DNA from: Pseudomonas parakoreensis
GTDB lineage: Bacteria > Pseudomonadota > Gammaproteobacteria > Pseudomonadales > Pseudomonadaceae
Reading direction: 5' to 3'
Assembly: GCF_021602155.1 (NCBI RefSeq)
Contig: NZ_BQHY01000001.1
Span: 186,001-250,000, forward strand
DNA length: 64,000 nt
Part shown: piece after piece, positions 8,135 to 17,247 of the stretch
How positions within the stretch are numbered: the stretch's first letter is position 1
Layout of the letters: each line of letters starts with the position of its first letter
Translations under genes and position numbers: made by a program
Notes under the pieces: model-generated
Told to the model about the DNA's origin: nothing
Seen by the model: the letters and a program-made list of their open reading frames with translations, nothing else
Databases searched by the model: none

Positions 8135-8619
8135 TGCCGGTTTTCATCAGCTACCGCCACATGGATCGCCCGCAGGCCATGGTTATCAACAGCCGACTGA
8201 TACAGGCCAACATCAAGACTTACCTTGATGTGCTCGACCCGGAATCGCAGACCACCGACGACATCACCGGCGTGATCACCCGCAACATCACCGAGTGCAC
8301 GCACCTGCTGGCGGTGGTTTCGGAGCAGACTGCGCTGTCGTGGTGGGTGCCGTTCGAAATCGGCGAAGCGACCATCAGCAACCGGCGGATCTGCTCGTTC
8401 CGCACCGGGCAAGCGCAGTTGCCGGAGTATCTGGACAAGTGGCCGAAGCTGAGTACGGCCAATGATCTGAATTTCTTCATTGATGCCTATCGTGAAGAGG
8501 TGTCGAGCAAGCGCTCGATGACGCTGGATTCGAGCAACGAATCCTTCAGTGGTACCTATAAGCGCAACGCCGATCTGTTCCATGAACAACTGAAAAACCG
8601 GATTCGACGCGGCTTTTGA
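8134..8619 (+). CDS. Second TIR domain protein, gene 3 of the operon
   Basis: This is a 161-residue TIR protein of a different subtype from the first (TIR_2-like). FISYRHMD (4-11) opens the domain, and LSWWVPFE gives S69, W71 and E75 in the S-x-W-x-x-x-E arrangement, so the candidate NADase glutamate is kept. After the TIR core, a tail of about 40 residues (about 120-161) is charged and Ser-rich and is not recognised. The start overlaps the caspase stop (ATGA), so expression is tightly coupled. Possible roles are a second phage sensor, a signal modifier or a regulator; the sequence does not decide. A bidirectional terminator follows. Confidence 0.85.
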   Translation: MPVFISYRHMDRPQAMVINSRLIQANIKTYLDVLDPESQTTDDITGVITRNITECTHLLAVVSEQTALSWWVPFEIGEATISNRRICSFRTGQAQLPEYLDKWPKLSTANDLNFFIDAYREEVSSKRSMTLDSSNESFSGTYKRNADLFHEQLKNRIRRGF

Positions 8620-8635
8620 AGCCGATCAACAGCCA

Positions 8636-8666
8636 CAAAAAAGCCGACATCACTGTCGGCTTTTTT
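8636..8666. terminator. Bidirectional intrinsic terminator between the TIR operon and motB
   Basis: An A-run, the stem AAGCCGACA / TGTCGGCTT and a T-run make a textbook rho-independent terminator that works on both strands. It ends the TIR/caspase operon on the plus strand and motAB on the minus strand. Confidence 0.9.
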
Positions 8667-8671
8667 GTCGG

Positions 8672-9748
8672 TCACTGCTTCGGCGCGGGGGCCGGTGCAG
8701 CGGCTGGCGGAGCAGACGGCGCTGGCGCCGCAGTCCCCGGCGCGGCCGGTTTCGGTGCGGCGTCGTCGAACAGGTTCAAGCGTTCGCGCAACTCGTGGGC
8801 CGGTACCGGTTGCTGATCTGCCGGCAACGCGTTCGGATCGACCGGCGTCGCCGGAGCGGCGCCGTTCTGACCTTCGGCAGCAGGTTTGGCCGCATCGGCC
8901 CCCTGCGAGCCTTCGATGGCCGCTTGCGCCTTTTTGGTCAGGACCACGATGTCGATGCGGCGGTTGACCGGGTTGAACGGGTTTTCCTTGTCGAACAGCG
9001 CCGACGAGGCATAACCCACGACTCGCGCCACCTGCGAATCCGGATAACTGCCGGCCACCAGTGCACGCCGCGCGGCGTTGGCACGATTCGCCGAGAGCTC
9101 CCAGTTACCGAAATCGCCGGTGCCGGTGTACGGCTTGGCGTCGGTGTGGCCGCTGATGCTGATCTTGTTCGGCACCGCTTTGATGGTGTCGGCCATGGCC
9201 AGCAGGATGTCTTCGAAGTACGGCTTCAGCCGTGCCGAGCCCGAGTCGAACATCGGCCGGTTTTCGGCGTCCATGATCTGGATGCGCAGGCCGTTCGGGG
9301 TGATCTCGAACAGGATCTGATCCTTGAACTTCTGCAGCTGCGGGTTCTCGTCGACCTTGTTCTGCAGTTCTTGCAGCAACAATTCCAGGCGTTCTTTCTC
9401 GACCTGCTCGGCCATGCCTTCGACCTGCTCGGTGTCGACCGTGACCTTGTCCGGTTGCGGCTGCGATTTCACTTCAGGGTTGAGGGTGTTTTCCGGCGCC
9501 AGGGTCGGTGTGCCGCCCAGATCGATGATGTACGGCGTGCCGCTTTCGGAGAAGCCGACCGGGTCCTTGAAGTAACCGGCGATGGCGATCTTCTGCTCCG
9601 GGGTTGCGGTGGACAGCAACCACAACACCAGGAAGAACGCCATCATCGCCGTGGCGAAGTCGGCGAAGGCGATCTTCCACGCCCCGCCGTGATGCCCACC
9701 GGCTATGCGCTTGACGCGCTTGATGATTATCGGCTGATTATTTTCCAT
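8672..9748 (-). CDS. motB: Flagellar motor protein MotB
   Basis: This is the stator subunit that anchors the flagellar motor to peptidoglycan and carries the proton-binding aspartate. The 358 residues have one N-terminal membrane segment (about 27-47) with D30 in FADFATAMM, a plug/linker, an OmpA-like peptidoglycan-binding domain (about 150-260, ending in NRRIDIVV) and an unusually long Ala/Pro-rich tail of about 90 residues. It starts 3 bp after motA, in the same operon. Confidence 0.95.
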   Translation of the reverse strand: MENNQPIIIKRVKRIAGGHHGGAWKIAFADFATAMMAFFLVLWLLSTATPEQKIAIAGYFKDPVGFSESGTPYIIDLGGTPTLAPENTLNPEVKSQPQPDKVTVDTEQVEGMAEQVEKERLELLLQELQNKVDENPQLQKFKDQILFEITPNGLRIQIMDAENRPMFDSGSARLKPYFEDILLAMADTIKAVPNKISISGHTDAKPYTGTGDFGNWELSANRANAARRALVAGSYPDSQVARVVGYASSALFDKENPFNPVNRRIDIVVLTKKAQAAIEGSQGADAAKPAAEGQNGAAPATPVDPNALPADQQPVPAHELRERLNLFDDAAPKPAAPGTAAPAPSAPPAAAPAPAPKQ

Positions 9749-9751
9749 GGC

Positions 9752-10603
9752 TTAGCGACCGCGAACGGCTTGTTCCAGCTCGGCGAAGCTTGGACGGTGC
9801 GCCGGGTACAGCACCTTGCGCCCGAACTCCACCGCCAGCGATGGCGGCATGCCGGAAGCCGACGCCACCAGCGAGGCCTTGATGGCTTCATAGACGTTCA
9901 GTTCTTCCTTGGCATCGTGGGCCAGGGAATGCGCCAACGGGCCGAAGAAACCGTAGGCCGCGAGAATACCGAAGAAGGTACCGACCAGTGCCGCACCCAC
10001 GTGCAGACCGATGGATTTCTGATCGCCTTCACCCAGGGACGCCATGGTCACCACAATACCCAGTACCGCCGCGACGATACCGAAACCGGGCATGGCGTCG
10101 GCGATGCCGTTCACCGCATGGGACGGGTGCTCAAGGTCTTCCTTGAGGCTGTAGAGCTCCATGTCGAACAGGCCTTCCAGCTCATGCGGAGCCATGTTGC
10201 CGGAGGACATGATGCGCAGGTAATCGCAGATGAACGCGGTCATGCGCTCGTCTTTGAGCACGGCCGGGTACTTGGCGAAGATCGGGCTCGCGGCAGCGTC
10301 TTCGATGTCGCCTTCGATGGCCATCATGCCTTCGCGGCGGCTCTTGTTGAGAATCTCGTAGATCAGGCCCAGCACTTCCAGATAGAACGTGTGGCTGAAA
10401 CGCGAACTGAACATGCTCAGGGATTTCTTGAGCACGTGCATCGTCATGTAACCGGGGTTGGCCTGCAGGAATGCACCGAGGGCCGCACCACCGATGATCA
10501 TCACCTCGAAGGGCTGGATCAGGGCGGCAATTTTGCCGTGGGAGAGCACGTATCCGCCGAGCACGCTCGCGAACACGACGATGATGCCGATAATTTTAGC
10601 CAT
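9752..10603 (-). CDS. motA: Flagellar motor stator protein MotA
   Basis: MotA is the proton-channel subunit of the flagellar stator. The 283 residues have four membrane segments. The conserved PGFGIVAAVLG loop holds the functional proline, and charged residues in the cytoplasmic loop (NKSRREGM) contact FliG. The frame opens at 10681, but the ATG at 10603 gives the family start. A FliA-type promoter at 10672-10698 overlaps the longer version, which excludes it. Confidence 0.96.
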   Translation of the reverse strand: MAKIIGIIVVFASVLGGYVLSHGKIAALIQPFEVMIIGGAALGAFLQANPGYMTMHVLKKSLSMFSSRFSHTFYLEVLGLIYEILNKSRREGMMAIEGDIEDAAASPIFAKYPAVLKDERMTAFICDYLRIMSSGNMAPHELEGLFDMELYSLKEDLEHPSHAVNGIADAMPGFGIVAAVLGIVVTMASLGEGDQKSIGLHVGAALVGTFFGILAAYGFFGPLAHSLAHDAKEELNVYEAIKASLVASASGMPPSLAVEFGRKVLYPAHRPSFAELEQAVRGR

Positions 10604-10671
10604 AGGTAGAAAGTACTTGTTTAAGTCGGGTTCAAGGTCATATTCGGAAGTTAAAAAATCTCTTCTTCTAC

Positions 10672-10698
10672 TTATCGGCAAAACTGCGCCAGACTATA
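10672..10698 (-). promoter_or_regulatory. Predicted sigma-28 (FliA) promoter of motAB
   Basis: On the minus strand, a perfect GCCGATAA (-10 element, 10672-10679) lies 11 bp downstream of TATAGTCT (10691-10698), which matches 6 of 8 positions of the TAAAGTTT -35 element. The spacing is the one expected for FliA. It lies about 70 bp before the motA ATG. Confidence 0.75.
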
Positions 10699-10769
10699 GC
10701 CAGTTCAGGCGAAAAGCCAATTTAGCCCATGCCGGGCGCGTCTACAGTCAGTGAAGATCCCGTCCAGAC

Positions 10770-12308
10770 ATGGCTAATGAAACGAACGTCCCACCCGTAA
10801 AACCGACCACCCTCGAAGGCTGGGTCAAGCTGCTCGACAGCGTCCGGCTGCCCGTGCCGCAAGAGGCTCACGACAAGGTGTGCCGCGCGATCCGTGACAA
10901 CCGCAGTTCGCTGCGCGACATCGCCGACCTGATGCAGGACAGCCCGGCACTGGCCTTGAGCATCATCCGTGAGGCGAATCGTCACACCCACGGCACCCTG
11001 GCCGCACCGGCGGAAAATCTCGAGGTGGCGATCAACCGTCTGGGCCTGGCGCGTACCGAAGAATTGCTCGCGCGCCTGCCGGTCGAACCGCAGCTGCAGA
11101 TCCCCAAGGCCCTGCGCCAACTGCAAATGATCAGCCAGCACGCCACACAACAGGCCAACGGTTTTTTCGCCAGTCGCCTCGCGCGCCTGTGGCAGGACAT
11201 TCATTGGGGCAGCCTGTTGTTTCTGTCGCCGTTATGGCCGCTGGCGCTGACGTTTCCCGAGTTGCTCGAAGAGTGGGAACTGCGGGTGATCCACAAGGGC
11301 GAATCGGCGCTGGTGGTCGAGAAGCAACTGTTTGGCGTACGCCTGCTGAAGATCGCCGAGGCACTGGTACAGGTCTGGCACCTGCCGATCTGGGTGCAGC
11401 AAGGCTATAAACTGCTGCTCAGCGAACAGCGCGAACTGGTGAAAGTGCTGCGTATCGCCCGCGACAGCGAGCATCCGCTGCGCCAGCAGAATCGCCTCGA
11501 TGACGATCCGACTTTGCGCCGCTGGCTCAATCAACCGGCCAACACCGTATTGCTGGCCAACGGTCTGGCGCTGTCGGCGCAACAGGCCTGGGACAGTCCG
11601 CACAGCGAGCGCTGGCAGTACCTGACCAGCCTTTATCTGCAAATCTCGATGGATGAAGTGCAGCAGCAGTTGCACCAGCAAGCCGCCAACAGTGCGCGCC
11701 AGCATGCCATGCCCGATCTGTGGCACCCGGCCGTTTCATTATTGTGGCCGTGGGGTACCCATCGCTTGCCGGCCGGGATGCTGCCAGCGGCCGCGCCGAG
11801 TGCCGAGGACCTGACGCAGTGGCGCCGACAATGCGCCGAACTGCTGGCCGAGCCGAGCCGCTTCACCAATGCCATGAGCCTGACCGTCGCCGCGCGCGAT
11901 GCGCTGGTCGCCAGCGGCATGCGTCGGGTGATGATTCTGATGGCCGACCGCACGCAGTCCAATCTGCGCGTACACCAGACCTTCGGTTTGCCGAAGGAAG
12001 CCGCCGCGCTGAATTTTGTCGCCAGTCAGAGCAAAGTCCTGCAACGGTTACTCGCGCAGCAGGCACAAGTGCGGATCAACCCCGAGAACAACGCACAGTT
12101 TTCCGCATTGTTGCCGCCGGGCCTGCGTTCGCTGTTCCGTGGCGAGCACCTGTTCCTGCGCTCACTGGTCAATAACGGCCGGGTGATCATGATCGTCGTG
12201 GCCGATCAGGGCGGCGGGCCGTTCGCCGACATCACCGTGCAGGCATTCGGCAAAACCGCACAATGCATCGAGAAAGCCCTGCACAGCTTTAGCAGCCGTG
12301 GCCGATGA
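10770..12308 (+). CDS. HDOD domain-containing protein
   Basis: This is a 512-residue cytosolic protein with an N-terminal HDOD domain (about 15-230, starting at VKLLDSVRLPVP), a fold related to HD phosphohydrolases but usually lacking the metal-binding residues. HDOD proteins typically act in signalling and regulation of motility or biofilm. The C-terminal half (about 330-510) looks GAF-like but weakly so. It is divergent from motA. It matches the position of PAO1 PA4955 as I recall. Exact function is unknown. Confidence 0.85.
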   Translation: MANETNVPPVKPTTLEGWVKLLDSVRLPVPQEAHDKVCRAIRDNRSSLRDIADLMQDSPALALSIIREANRHTHGTLAAPAENLEVAINRLGLARTEELLARLPVEPQLQIPKALRQLQMISQHATQQANGFFASRLARLWQDIHWGSLLFLSPLWPLALTFPELLEEWELRVIHKGESALVVEKQLFGVRLLKIAEALVQVWHLPIWVQQGYKLLLSEQRELVKVLRIARDSEHPLRQQNRLDDDPTLRRWLNQPANTVLLANGLALSAQQAWDSPHSERWQYLTSLYLQISMDEVQQQLHQQAANSARQHAMPDLWHPAVSLLWPWGTHRLPAGMLPAAAPSAEDLTQWRRQCAELLAEPSRFTNAMSLTVAARDALVASGMRRVMILMADRTQSNLRVHQTFGLPKEAAALNFVASQSKVLQRLLAQQAQVRINPENNAQFSALLPPGLRSLFRGEHLFLRSLVNNGRVIMIVVADQGGGPFADITVQAFGKTAQCIEKALHSFSSRGR

Positions 12309-12350
12309 GGCTGCGCTACAATCCCCCCCTTTGTGCTCTGGAGACCTCAC

Positions 12351-13184
12351 ATGTCTGACTTCTCTGGCTTGCCGCTCGTCATCGAGCCGAGCGACCTGCT
12401 CCCGCGTCTCGATTCCCCTGAACTGATTCTGGTGGATCTGACCAGCCCTGCCCGTTATGCCGAAGGTCATCTTCCCGGCGCACGCTTTGTCGACCCGAAA
12501 CGCACCCAGCTCGGCCAGCCGCCGGCGCCGGGGCTGCTGCCGGCCAAAGCCGATCTGGAGGCGTTGTTCGGTGAGCTGGGGCATCGCCAGGATGCGGTCT
12601 ACGTGGTCTACGACGACGAGGGCGGCGGTTGGGCCGGGCGTTTCATCTGGCTGCTCGACGTGATCGGTCATGACAAGTACCACTATGTCGACGGCGGTCT
12701 GCCGGCGTGGCTGGAAGCGGGCATGCCGATGTCGATCCAGGTGCCGCCTGCGGTGGGCGGCCCGGTGGCGCTGACCCTGCACGAAGGGCCGACCGCCACC
12801 CGCGAATACCTGCAAAGCCGTCTCGGCGCCGCCGATCTGGCGATCTGGGATGCCCGTGGGCCGCTGGAATATTCCGGCGAGAAGGTGCTGGCCGCCAAGG
12901 GCGGACATATCCCCGGCGCGGTGAACTTCGAGTGGACCGCCGGCATGGACAAGGCGCGTCAACTGCGGATCCGCACGGACATGCCGCAGATCCTCGAAGA
13001 CCTCGGGATCACCAAGGACAAAGAAATCATTACCCACTGCCAGACCCATCACCGGTCGGGCTTCACTTATCTGGTGGCCAAGTCCCTCGGTTATCCGCGG
13101 GTCAAGGGCTACGCCGGTTCCTGGGGCGAATGGGGCAACCACCCTGATACGCCTGTCGAGATTCAAGGTTCTAAGGACAACTAA
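12351..13184 (+). CDS. rhdA: Thiosulfate sulfurtransferase (rhodanese) RhdA
   Basis: This is a two-domain rhodanese that transfers sulfane sulfur from thiosulfate to acceptors such as cyanide. Of the 277 residues, domain 1 (1-130) is inactive and domain 2 carries the active loop CQTHHRSG with C230. This is the same loop and residue number as the Azotobacter RhdA enzyme. The ATG at 12351 has GGAG upstream (12341) and fits family length. The stop overlaps the psd start (TAATG), so the two are co-translated. Confidence 0.93.
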   Translation: MSDFSGLPLVIEPSDLLPRLDSPELILVDLTSPARYAEGHLPGARFVDPKRTQLGQPPAPGLLPAKADLEALFGELGHRQDAVYVVYDDEGGGWAGRFIWLLDVIGHDKYHYVDGGLPAWLEAGMPMSIQVPPAVGGPVALTLHEGPTATREYLQSRLGAADLAIWDARGPLEYSGEKVLAAKGGHIPGAVNFEWTAGMDKARQLRIRTDMPQILEDLGITKDKEIITHCQTHHRSGFTYLVAKSLGYPRVKGYAGSWGEWGNHPDTPVEIQGSKDN

Positions 13185-14044
13185 TGAAAGAGCGTCTGTT
13201 TATCCTCAGCCAGTACCTGCTGCCTCATCACCTGCTGTCGCGTCTGGCCGGCTGCATTGCCGAGTGCCGCGTGCGCTGGTTCAAGAATGCCTTCACCCAG
13301 TGGTTCGCCAAGCGTTATCAGGTGGACATGTCGCAAGCGCTGGTCGAAGACCTGACCGCCTACGAGCACTTCAACGCGTTCTTCACCCGTGCCCTGAAAG
13401 ACGGCGCGCGTCCACTGGACCAGACCCCGGGCGCGATCCTCAGCCCGGCCGACGGTGCGGTCAGCCAGCTCGGCCCGATCGAACACGGTCGCGTGTTCCA
13501 GGCCAAGGGCCACAGCTTCAGCGTGCTGGAGTTGCTCGGCGGTGATGCGGCGAATGCCGCACCGTTCATGGGCGGCGACTTCGCCACCATTTACCTGTCG
13601 CCGAAGGATTACCACCGCGTGCACATGCCGCTGGCCGGCACCCTGCGCGAAATGGTCTACATCCCGGGCCGGATTTTCTCGGTCAACCAGACCACCGCGG
13701 AAAACGTGCCGGAACTGTTCGCCCGCAACGAACGTGTGGCGTGCATTTTCGACACCGAGCGCGGGCCGATGGCTGTGGTGCTGGTGGGCGCGATGATCGT
13801 CGCTTCGATTGAAACCGTATGGGCCGGTCTGGTGACCCCGCCGAAGCGCGAGCTGAAAACCTTCCGCTACGACGAAGCTGCCCGTGCGCCGATTCATCTG
13901 GAAAAAGGTGCAGAACTGGGACGCTTCAAGCTGGGTTCGACCGCGATCGTGCTGTTTGGCCCGGATCAGGTGAAATGGGCTGAAGAGTTGGTCGCCGGTT
14001 CGCCAGTACAAATGGGTCAAGGCTTGGCACTGCCAAAAGCCTGA
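13184..14044 (+). CDS. psd: Phosphatidylserine decarboxylase proenzyme
   Basis: Psd is the inner-membrane enzyme that makes phosphatidylethanolamine. The 286-residue proenzyme contains the self-cleavage motif LGST at 250-253; cutting between G251 and S252 yields the pyruvoyl-bearing alpha chain. Length and motif are normal. It is translationally coupled to rhdA. Confidence 0.96.
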   Translation: MKERLFILSQYLLPHHLLSRLAGCIAECRVRWFKNAFTQWFAKRYQVDMSQALVEDLTAYEHFNAFFTRALKDGARPLDQTPGAILSPADGAVSQLGPIEHGRVFQAKGHSFSVLELLGGDAANAAPFMGGDFATIYLSPKDYHRVHMPLAGTLREMVYIPGRIFSVNQTTAENVPELFARNERVACIFDTERGPMAVVLVGAMIVASIETVWAGLVTPPKRELKTFRYDEAARAPIHLEKGAELGRFKLGSTAIVLFGPDQVKWAEELVAGSPVQMGQGLALPKA

Positions 14045-14062
14045 GACATCAGCGCCCCCGCG

Positions 14063-14145
14063 TAGGAGCTGCCGCAGGCTGCGATCTTTTGACTTTGTTT
14101 TTAAAAACCAGGATCAAAAGATCGCAGCCTGCGGCAGCTCCTACC
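14063..14145. repeat. REP pair, family A
   Basis: Two inverted REP units with a short AT-rich middle form a long hairpin between psd and the PilZ gene. Both arms match the pair after queG almost exactly. Confidence 0.88.
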
Positions 14146-14187
14146 GGTTGAAGGCCGACATGCTCATTTGCTGCTATGGTTTTTGGC

Positions 14188-15942
14188 ATGAGCCAGACCA
14201 TCTCCCCCCCGCTGCTGAGCGCTCCGATTCCCACGCAGTCGCGCCTGTCGTTCTGCGAAGCCACCCCGCGCGACCTCAAGCGCTGGATCGCCGGCCTGCC
14301 CAAGGCCAACATCGGCGAAACCGCCCGCCAGTTGTACCAAGGCCTGGGCGAACTCAATCAATTGCTGACCCCCAGTGACAATCGCCTGCAACTGCTGGAG
14401 CTGCTGCGCCCCGAGGTGTATTTCGTCTGTCAGCACCTGGAACGGCACTTCCTGCATCAGGCGATCATGCTCGATGACCGTTCGCGCAAGATCAGCAACC
14501 TGTGTCAGGCGCTGCAAAGTCAGTTGGCCATCGGTTACAAACAGATCGTGCTGCGCATCGTGCCCAAGTACCACAAGGATCGTGCGGCGCTGGTCAGTCA
14601 GGCCCTGCAACGCGCCGCGCATGCGCTCAAGGGACAACTGCTGCGCGCCGCGCAGCTGTATAGCCCGGCGCCGGAGCAACTGTGGTTCGAGCTGCATCAG
14701 TTGTATCGCTGCGCCTGCAGCTTGCAACTGCAACAGCGTCGGGTGCACGACGACCTGGCGAGCCTGACCACCGAGCTGAGCCTGGAGCAGACCTACATCG
14801 CCGCGCTGCTGCTGGGCAGCGCTCGTTGCAACCAACTGCGGCAGAACCAGATCGCCCGACTGGCTGAGGTGGTGGAACCGTGGAGCGCACTGCTCAAACT
14901 GCATCCCGGCAGCCCGGACGACGGGCTGTTCGCCATCAGCGCCGATCTGGACACCGGCCCGCGCTACCGCAGCATGTTTCGCAAGGAACAACAGGACACA
15001 CTGCTCGGCGTCAATCCGCAGCCGCTGGTGAATGTCATCGAAGCGCATTTACTGCATCAGGAAACATCGACGCCACTGCCCGTCCCGTCGGGACTGAGCC
15101 TCGACACCCTGCAGCATCTGCACGCCAGTTGGGGCCAGACCGCCGAGCGCAGTTTTCAGCGCACCCCCGGCCAGGGCAACCTGACCGTGTGCGTCGGCAT
15201 GAGCGCCCTGCACTTCTACCTGGGAGGCGAACGCACTTTCAGTGAGTTGCTCAAGCATCCCGGCGCCCGCGCGGCGAACTTCAGCCGCGCGGTGGCCAAG
15301 GGCGAAAAGGACAGTTGGAGCCAGGCGTTCGACGCCGCCCCGCAAAGCGGCGCTGATGAATTTCTGCCGTATGAAGAGATTCAGTACGACCATATCGGCG
15401 AAGACGAAAGCACAGCCGACCACACGCCGCACTACCCGACTTACACCTTGCCGGTGATCAACCATAGCCCCGGAGGTTATTGCCTGGGCTGGCCGAACGA
15501 GGTGCCCGCCGAGTTGCAGGCCGGGGAGATGGTCGGGATTCAGGACAGCTCGAATCAAGGCTGGAGCATTGCGGTAGTGCGCTGGATTCGTCAGGTACGT
15601 GGTGGCGGACCGCAAATGGGCCTTGAGCTGGTGGCGCCGCACGCCGAGCCCTGCGGTTTGCAACTGGTGCGTTCGCGGGACGATCACAGCCATTACTTGC
15701 GAGGCCTGCTGCTGCCCGAGATCAGTGCCATCGACTTGCCCGCGACCTTGCTGGCCCCGCGCCTGCCGTTTCAGGAAGGCAATAAAGTGCTGATCAACAC
15801 CCATGGCGAAGAACACCGCGCCGGGCTGGATCGACGGGTGGCGAGTACGCACAGCTTCAATCAGTTTGCCTATCGCTCGCTGGAGGCCGCACGCAATGGC
15901 GGGGGCGAGGAGGATTTCGACTCGTTGTGGAAATCGCTTTAA
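14188..15942 (+). CDS. PilZ domain protein of the PA4958 type
   Basis: This is a 584-residue cytosolic protein. The N-terminal two thirds is helical and of unknown fold. A PilZ-like region in the last third has the c-di-GMP-type motif N-x-S-x-x-G (NHSPGG, N425), but I see no clear R-x-x-x-R upstream, so nucleotide binding is uncertain. The start is either 14188 (MSQ) or 14176 (MVF); no Shine-Dalgarno decides it. In PAO1 the equivalent gene sits before fimX; here fimX is absent and serB follows. Confidence 0.78.
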   Translation: MSQTISPPLLSAPIPTQSRLSFCEATPRDLKRWIAGLPKANIGETARQLYQGLGELNQLLTPSDNRLQLLELLRPEVYFVCQHLERHFLHQAIMLDDRSRKISNLCQALQSQLAIGYKQIVLRIVPKYHKDRAALVSQALQRAAHALKGQLLRAAQLYSPAPEQLWFELHQLYRCACSLQLQQRRVHDDLASLTTELSLEQTYIAALLLGSARCNQLRQNQIARLAEVVEPWSALLKLHPGSPDDGLFAISADLDTGPRYRSMFRKEQQDTLLGVNPQPLVNVIEAHLLHQETSTPLPVPSGLSLDTLQHLHASWGQTAERSFQRTPGQGNLTVCVGMSALHFYLGGERTFSELLKHPGARAANFSRAVAKGEKDSWSQAFDAAPQSGADEFLPYEEIQYDHIGEDESTADHTPHYPTYTLPVINHSPGGYCLGWPNEVPAELQAGEMVGIQDSSNQGWSIAVVRWIRQVRGGGPQMGLELVAPHAEPCGLQLVRSRDDHSHYLRGLLLPEISAIDLPATLLAPRLPFQEGNKVLINTHGEEHRAGLDRRVASTHSFNQFAYRSLEAARNGGGEEDFDSLWKSL

Positions 15943-15945
15943 AGC

Positions 15946-16027
15946 AAAAGATCGCAGCCTGCGGCAACTCCTACAGGAAAACGCGTATTCCAGTGTAGGA
16001 GCTGCCGCAGGCTGCGATCTTTTGATC
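15946..16027. repeat. REP pair, family A, arms in the outward order
   Basis: The two REP units here face the opposite way from those at 4082 and 14063, around a spacer of about 20 bp. They lie between the convergent PilZ gene and serB. Confidence 0.85.
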
Positions 16028-16032
16028 TTTAA

Positions 16033-17247
16033 TTACAACTGCCCGTCGCGATCGCGAAAGCCCAGCAAATACAGCACACCATCCAGCCCAAGGGTGGAAA
16101 TCGCCTGCTTGGCCGACTGCTTGACCAGCGGTTTGGCGCGGAATGCCACACCCAGACCGGCAATCGCCAGCATCGGCAGGTCATTCGCACCGTCGCCGAC
16201 GGCGATGGTCTGCTCCAGGCGCAAGCCTTCCTTGTGCGCCAGTTCCTTCAGCAGATCCGCCTTGCGCTGGGCATCGACAATCGGTTCGATCGCCACGCCG
16301 GTGCACTTGCCGTCGACCACTTCCAGTTCGTTGGCGAACACGTAGTCGATGCCAAGTTTGGCCTGCAATTGCTTGGCGAAGTACGTGAAGCCGCCGGACA
16401 GGATCGCGGTCTTGTAGCCCAGACGCTTGAGTTCGGCGAACAGGGTTTCCGCGCCTTCAGTCAGGCGCAGCGAGGCGCCGATCGAATCCAGTACGCTGAC
16501 ATCCAGGCCTTTGAGCAACGCCAGGCGCTCCTTGAAGCTGGCGCGGAAGTCCAGTTCGCCCGCCATCGCCCGCTCGGTAATGGCCGAGACTTGCTCGCCG
16601 ACACCGGCGGCCTTGGCCAGTTCGTCGATGACTTCGGCTTCGATCAGGGTCGAGTCCATGTCGAACACCGCCAGACGCCGGTTGCGCCGGAACAGCGAGT
16701 CTTCCTGGAAGGCGATGTCGACGTTCAGCTCCTGGGCGACGCTGAGGAATTCGGCACGCAGCGCCTGCGGATCAGCCGCTTCGCCACGCACCGAGAACTC
16801 GATGCAGCCCTTGCCCTTGTCCGCCGGAGTGTCCAGCGGCATGCGACCCGACAGACGGTCGATATGGTCGATGTTCAGGCCATATTTGGCGGTGATCGAG
16901 CTGACCGCCTGCAATTGGCCGGCGGTCACTTTGCGGGTTAACAGGGTGACGATGTGGCGTTTCTTGCCCTGATTGCCCACCCATTGCTGGTAATCCTCTT
17001 CGGAAACCGGGGTGAAACGCACCTGCTGGTCGAGCTCGTAGCCCTTGAACAGGATGTCCTTGAGCACGGCGTTGCCTTGCTCGGAGTCGGGAATCTCGAC
17101 CAGGATGCCGAACGACAGGGTGTCGTGGATCACCGCCTGACCGATGTCGAGAATGTTCACACCACCTTGTGCCAGAACGCCAGTAATGGCCGCAGTCAGA
17201 CCCGGACGGTCGACTCCCGTGATGTTAATCAGGACGATTTCGCGCAA
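16033..17247 (-). CDS. serB: Phosphoserine phosphatase SerB
   Basis: SerB catalyses the final step of serine biosynthesis, dephosphorylating phosphoserine. The 404 residues have two N-terminal ACT-like domains (1-180) and a HAD phosphatase domain with DMDST (nucleophile Asp), SGGFTYF and GDGANDLPML. The start is taken as TTG at 17247, preceded by a GGGGG Shine-Dalgarno; the conserved protein begins there (REIVLINITG). The only upstream alternative is another TTG at 17262. Confidence 0.92.
   Translation of the reverse strand: MREIVLINITGVDRPGLTAAITGVLAQGGVNILDIGQAVIHDTLSFGILVEIPDSEQGNAVLKDILFKGYELDQQVRFTPVSEEDYQQWVGNQGKKRHIVTLLTRKVTAGQLQAVSSITAKYGLNIDHIDRLSGRMPLDTPADKGKGCIEFSVRGEAADPQALRAEFLSVAQELNVDIAFQEDSLFRRNRRLAVFDMDSTLIEAEVIDELAKAAGVGEQVSAITERAMAGELDFRASFKERLALLKGLDVSVLDSIGASLRLTEGAETLFAELKRLGYKTAILSGGFTYFAKQLQAKLGIDYVFANELEVVDGKCTGVAIEPIVDAQRKADLLKELAHKEGLRLEQTIAVGDGANDLPMLAIAGLGVAFRAKPLVKQSAKQAISTLGLDGVLYLLGFRDRDGQL

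Noticed and set aside
8795-10609. Plus-strand open frame of 604 codons across motB and motA
   Set aside because: Spans two well-supported genes on the other strand, has no recognisable domain and would run through the motB-motA junction.
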